Assembly: GCF_008693385.1 (NCBI RefSeq)
Contig: NZ_CP044067.1
Location: 992,001-1,056,000 of the forward strand
Origin: Cupriavidus pauculus
Lineage (GTDB): Bacteria; Pseudomonadota; Gammaproteobacteria; Burkholderiales; Burkholderiaceae
Direction of reading: 5' to 3'
DNA length: 64,000 nucleotides
Notes under the pieces: generated by a model
Told to the model about the DNA's origin: nothing
The model's database searches: none
Seen by the model: only the letters and a program-made list of their open reading frames with translations
Position numbers and translations under genes: made by a program
Shown here: positions 62,312-64,000 of the stretch, one piece after another
Position numbering within the stretch: position 1 is the first letter of the stretch
How the letters are laid out: each line of letters opens with the position of its first letter

Positions 62312-62872
62312 TCAGGCGTTGGGCGGCGTCCAGCGATACGGCTCGAGCTGGCTGTTCAGCGGCGACTGCGCGAGGTTGTTGCCGAAATTGCAGAGCGTGG
62401 CCAGGCTCACGCCGAGCACGACTTCCAGCGCCTGCTGCTCGTTGTAACCGGCTCGATAGAAGGCTTGCAGATCGGCATCGGGCACCGCGCCACGGTCGCG
62501 AATGACCGCGCGGGTGAAGTCTGCCACAGCGTTCAAACGTACGTCGTCCACCGGTGCCTGCGCACGCAGCGCGTCCACTTCCGCCTGCGGCAGGTTCGCC
62601 TTCTTCAGCGCGACGGCGGTGTGCCCGGCCACGCAGAAACCGCAACCATGCGTCGCGGCGGCGGTAATCTGCACCACTTCGCGTTCGGCCAGCGTGAGGG
62701 AACTGCGCGCATTGATACCCGAGACCGTCAGGTACGTTTCCAGCGCCACGGGCGCGTTGGACAGCGCGGCGATCAGGTTCGGCAGATAGCCGTTGTTGGC
62801 GATGGCGCGTTCGATGAACGGCCGGCTTGCTTCGGGGGCCGATTCCAAAGTCTGCAGGGGGAGGCGACTCAT
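62312..62872 (-). CDS. AhpD-like peroxidase-related protein
   Basis: A 186-residue AhpD/CMD-fold protein with redox Cys pair and His in THGCGFCVAGHTAVALKKA. It is the first gene after the AraC regulator and heads the flavoprotein-ABC locus. Likely roles are peroxide handling or disulfide reduction linked to the flavoprotein reaction. The start at 62872 (MSRLPLQTLESAPEASRP) fits family length, though the ribosome-binding site is weak. Confidence 0.88.
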   Translation of the reverse strand: MSRLPLQTLESAPEASRPFIERAIANNGYLPNLIAALSNAPVALETYLTVSGINARSSLTLAEREVVQITAAATHGCGFCVAGHTAVALKKANLPQAEVDALRAQAPVDDVRLNAVADFTRAVIRDRGAVPDADLQAFYRAGYNEQQALEVVLGVSLATLCNFGNNLAQSPLNSQLEPYRWTPPNA

Positions 62873-62939
62873 GGCATATCCATCAGCGATTGAACATGAC
62901 CCGAGTGTGGTCGATGATCGCGCGTCCTGCCATGTGCAA

Positions 62940-62991
62940 ACGTATGGAAATCGTGCTGTTTCGTCTGGCCTTATGTATGGGCGATGTATGG
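62940..62991. promoter_or_regulatory. Three phased ATGTATGG-type motifs (candidate AraC operator)
   Basis: ACGTATGG (62940-62947), ATGTATGG (62973-62980) and ATGTATGG (62984-62991) occur in the 130-bp gap between the AhpD-like gene and the AraC gene. The spacings of 33 and 11 bp are whole helical turns, as expected for AraC-type activator half-sites. Binding is not shown, but the adjacency and phasing make a regulatory role reasonable. Confidence 0.6.
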
Positions 62992-63002
62992 AGACAATGC
63001 GC

Positions 63003-63962
63003 TCAGGCGGCCTGCGCGACGGACGCCACATCGGGGGCGTCGGCGTTCGTACGCCGGCGCCACGCACCGGGCCATGCGCCCGTGGTCTTGCGGAACGCCT
63101 TCGCGAACGCGGCCTCCGAACCGTAGCCCACGCGCTCCGCCACCTGCGCCACGCTGCGGCGATCGTCGAGCAATCGCGCGGCGATCTTCATGCGCAGCAG
63201 CAACAGGAACGCGGCCGGCGTCTCGCCGCACACCGCGGCAAACCGCTTGCAGAACGTCGCGCGCGACATGTGGACGCGCTCGGCCATCGTCTCCACGGAC
63301 CAGCGCGCTTCGGGATGCCGGATGAGCTCGAGCACAAGCGACGAGAACTCCGCGCTGCGCAGCATCGGCCAGAGCCCGCGCGCCACATCCTCGCGCGCGG
63401 CAAGCTCGCGCACCACGTAGAAGAAGAGCAGCTCCACGAGGCGCGCGATCAGCGGCGACGGCTCGGCGCCGGCCTGCCCCCTGCCCGATTCCGCCTCGGC
63501 AACGATGAGGTCGAACAGCGCGCGCGTGCCCCGCACCGACGGATCGTCGGCACGCAGCACGAGGTAATCGGGGAATGGCGCCAGCAGCGCCTCGGCAAGG
63601 CCCGGACGGAAGTCGAAGAACCCGCAGGCCAGGCCGGTGGACCCGGCCTGCGCGCGGTCGAGCGGCTGCATCGCCGCCTCGGGCCGGCACGCCTCGGCCT
63701 GCTCCGACGGGCCCAGATGATGCGGCACATCGCGCAGGAAGAACACCGCATCGCCGGGCGCCAGCCGCAATGGCGGCTCGCGGTCGGGCACATGCAGCCA
63801 GCATTCGCCATGCAGCACGAGGTGATACCCCGCGCGTGCGCGCCCCGCCACGGACGCGCGCCAGCTGCCGCAATACTGACCCATGTGGAACAGCGTGGTC
63901 TCGAGTTCGAGACTGTTCAGGACCCAATGGATGATACGGTCGGCGCGATCGGACTGAGGCAT
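63003..63962 (-). CDS. AraC-family transcriptional regulator
   Basis: A 319-residue AraC/XylS regulator with an N-terminal cupin-like sensor (GYHLVLHGECWLHVPD...GDAVFFLRDVPHHLG, residues about 45-85) and two C-terminal helix-turn-helix motifs (WSVETMAERVHMSRATFCKRF and VAQVAERVGYGSEAAFAKAF). It is the first gene of the minus-strand locus and probably activates the AhpD-flavoprotein-ABC operon downstream through the phased motifs at 62940-62991. The inducer is unknown, possibly the imported compound. Confidence 0.92.
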   Translation of the reverse strand: MPQSDRADRIIHWVLNSLELETTLFHMGQYCGSWRASVAGRARAGYHLVLHGECWLHVPDREPPLRLAPGDAVFFLRDVPHHLGPSEQAEACRPEAAMQPLDRAQAGSTGLACGFFDFRPGLAEALLAPFPDYLVLRADDPSVRGTRALFDLIVAEAESGRGQAGAEPSPLIARLVELLFFYVVRELAAREDVARGLWPMLRSAEFSSLVLELIRHPEARWSVETMAERVHMSRATFCKRFAAVCGETPAAFLLLLRMKIAARLLDDRRSVAQVAERVGYGSEAAFAKAFRKTTGAWPGAWRRRTNADAPDVASVAQAA

Positions 63963-64000
63963 AGTCCCGTCAGACTAGCCGACCTCCGTACCGCCGCGAA

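Overview
The window is a GC-rich stretch of about two-thirds G+C. It looks like a beta-proteobacterium of the Burkholderiaceae, most plausibly Cupriavidus or a close relative. That placement is inferred from gene content: three stand-alone Bug/TctC-type tricarboxylate-binding proteins, a 3-hydroxybutyrate oligomer hydrolase (PHB metabolism), two CaiB/BaiF CoA-transferases, and five LysR regulators sitting beside small catabolic operons. No tRNA, rRNA, insertion sequence, CRISPR array or phage gene was seen. The content (catabolism, transport, adhesion, redundant enzymes) suggests an accessory chromosomal region or a secondary replicon.

Layout. 0-3.5 kb: a truncated CoA-transferase with a divergent LysR, then a folE-BLUF photoreceptor pair and a small hypothetical. 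3.6-6.5 kb: a polar amino-acid ABC transporter operon. 6.7-10.3 kb: LysR divergent from an MFS carrier, a creatininase-like amidohydrolase and a RidA protein. 10.3-21.3 kb: an adhesion/signalling island holding a diguanylate cyclase, a DUF1120-like pilus subunit broken by one missing base, an usher and a chaperone on the minus strand, and on the plus strand an unknown protein, an RcsB/NarL-type response regulator and a large hybrid histidine kinase. Its intergenic regions are unusually AT-rich and one carries a 14-bp tandem repeat.

21.5-32.1 kb: a DHA2 efflux pump with an isochorismatase-fold hydrolase lacking the usual Cys, a PIG-L deacetylase, a Bug-amidase operon, LysR, a MatC-like carrier, a small hydrophilic protein and two tandem SfnB-type flavoproteins. 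32.2-41 kb: an argininosuccinate-lyase-like enzyme divergent from LysR, a three-subunit HcnABC/opine-oxidase-like dehydrogenase, a Bug protein and the PHB oligomer hydrolase. 41-48.7 kb: a DAO-family oxidase, a 725-residue protein of unknown function with an inverted repeat in its promoter region, a MocR regulator divergent from a GNAT-azoreductase-AhpD operon, and a cysteine hydrolase. 48.7-52.8 kb: a Bug-CaiB operon with divergent LysR and an Asp/Glu racemase.

53-64 kb: a cysteine-poor methionyl-tRNA synthetase preceded by a strong intrinsic terminator only 10 nt before its ribosome-binding site, then a large minus-strand locus. This locus has an AraC regulator, an AhpD-like protein, an acyl-CoA-dehydrogenase-like flavoprotein and two nitrate/sulfonate/taurine-type ABC importers with three binding proteins. 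Many genes overlap by 4 bp (ATGA), so most clusters are probably translationally coupled. The most interesting features are the pilus/phosphorelay island with its broken subunit gene, the attenuator-like metG leader, the AraC-linked double ABC locus with three helically phased motifs, the folE-BLUF pair and the lyase plus HcnABC-like cluster.
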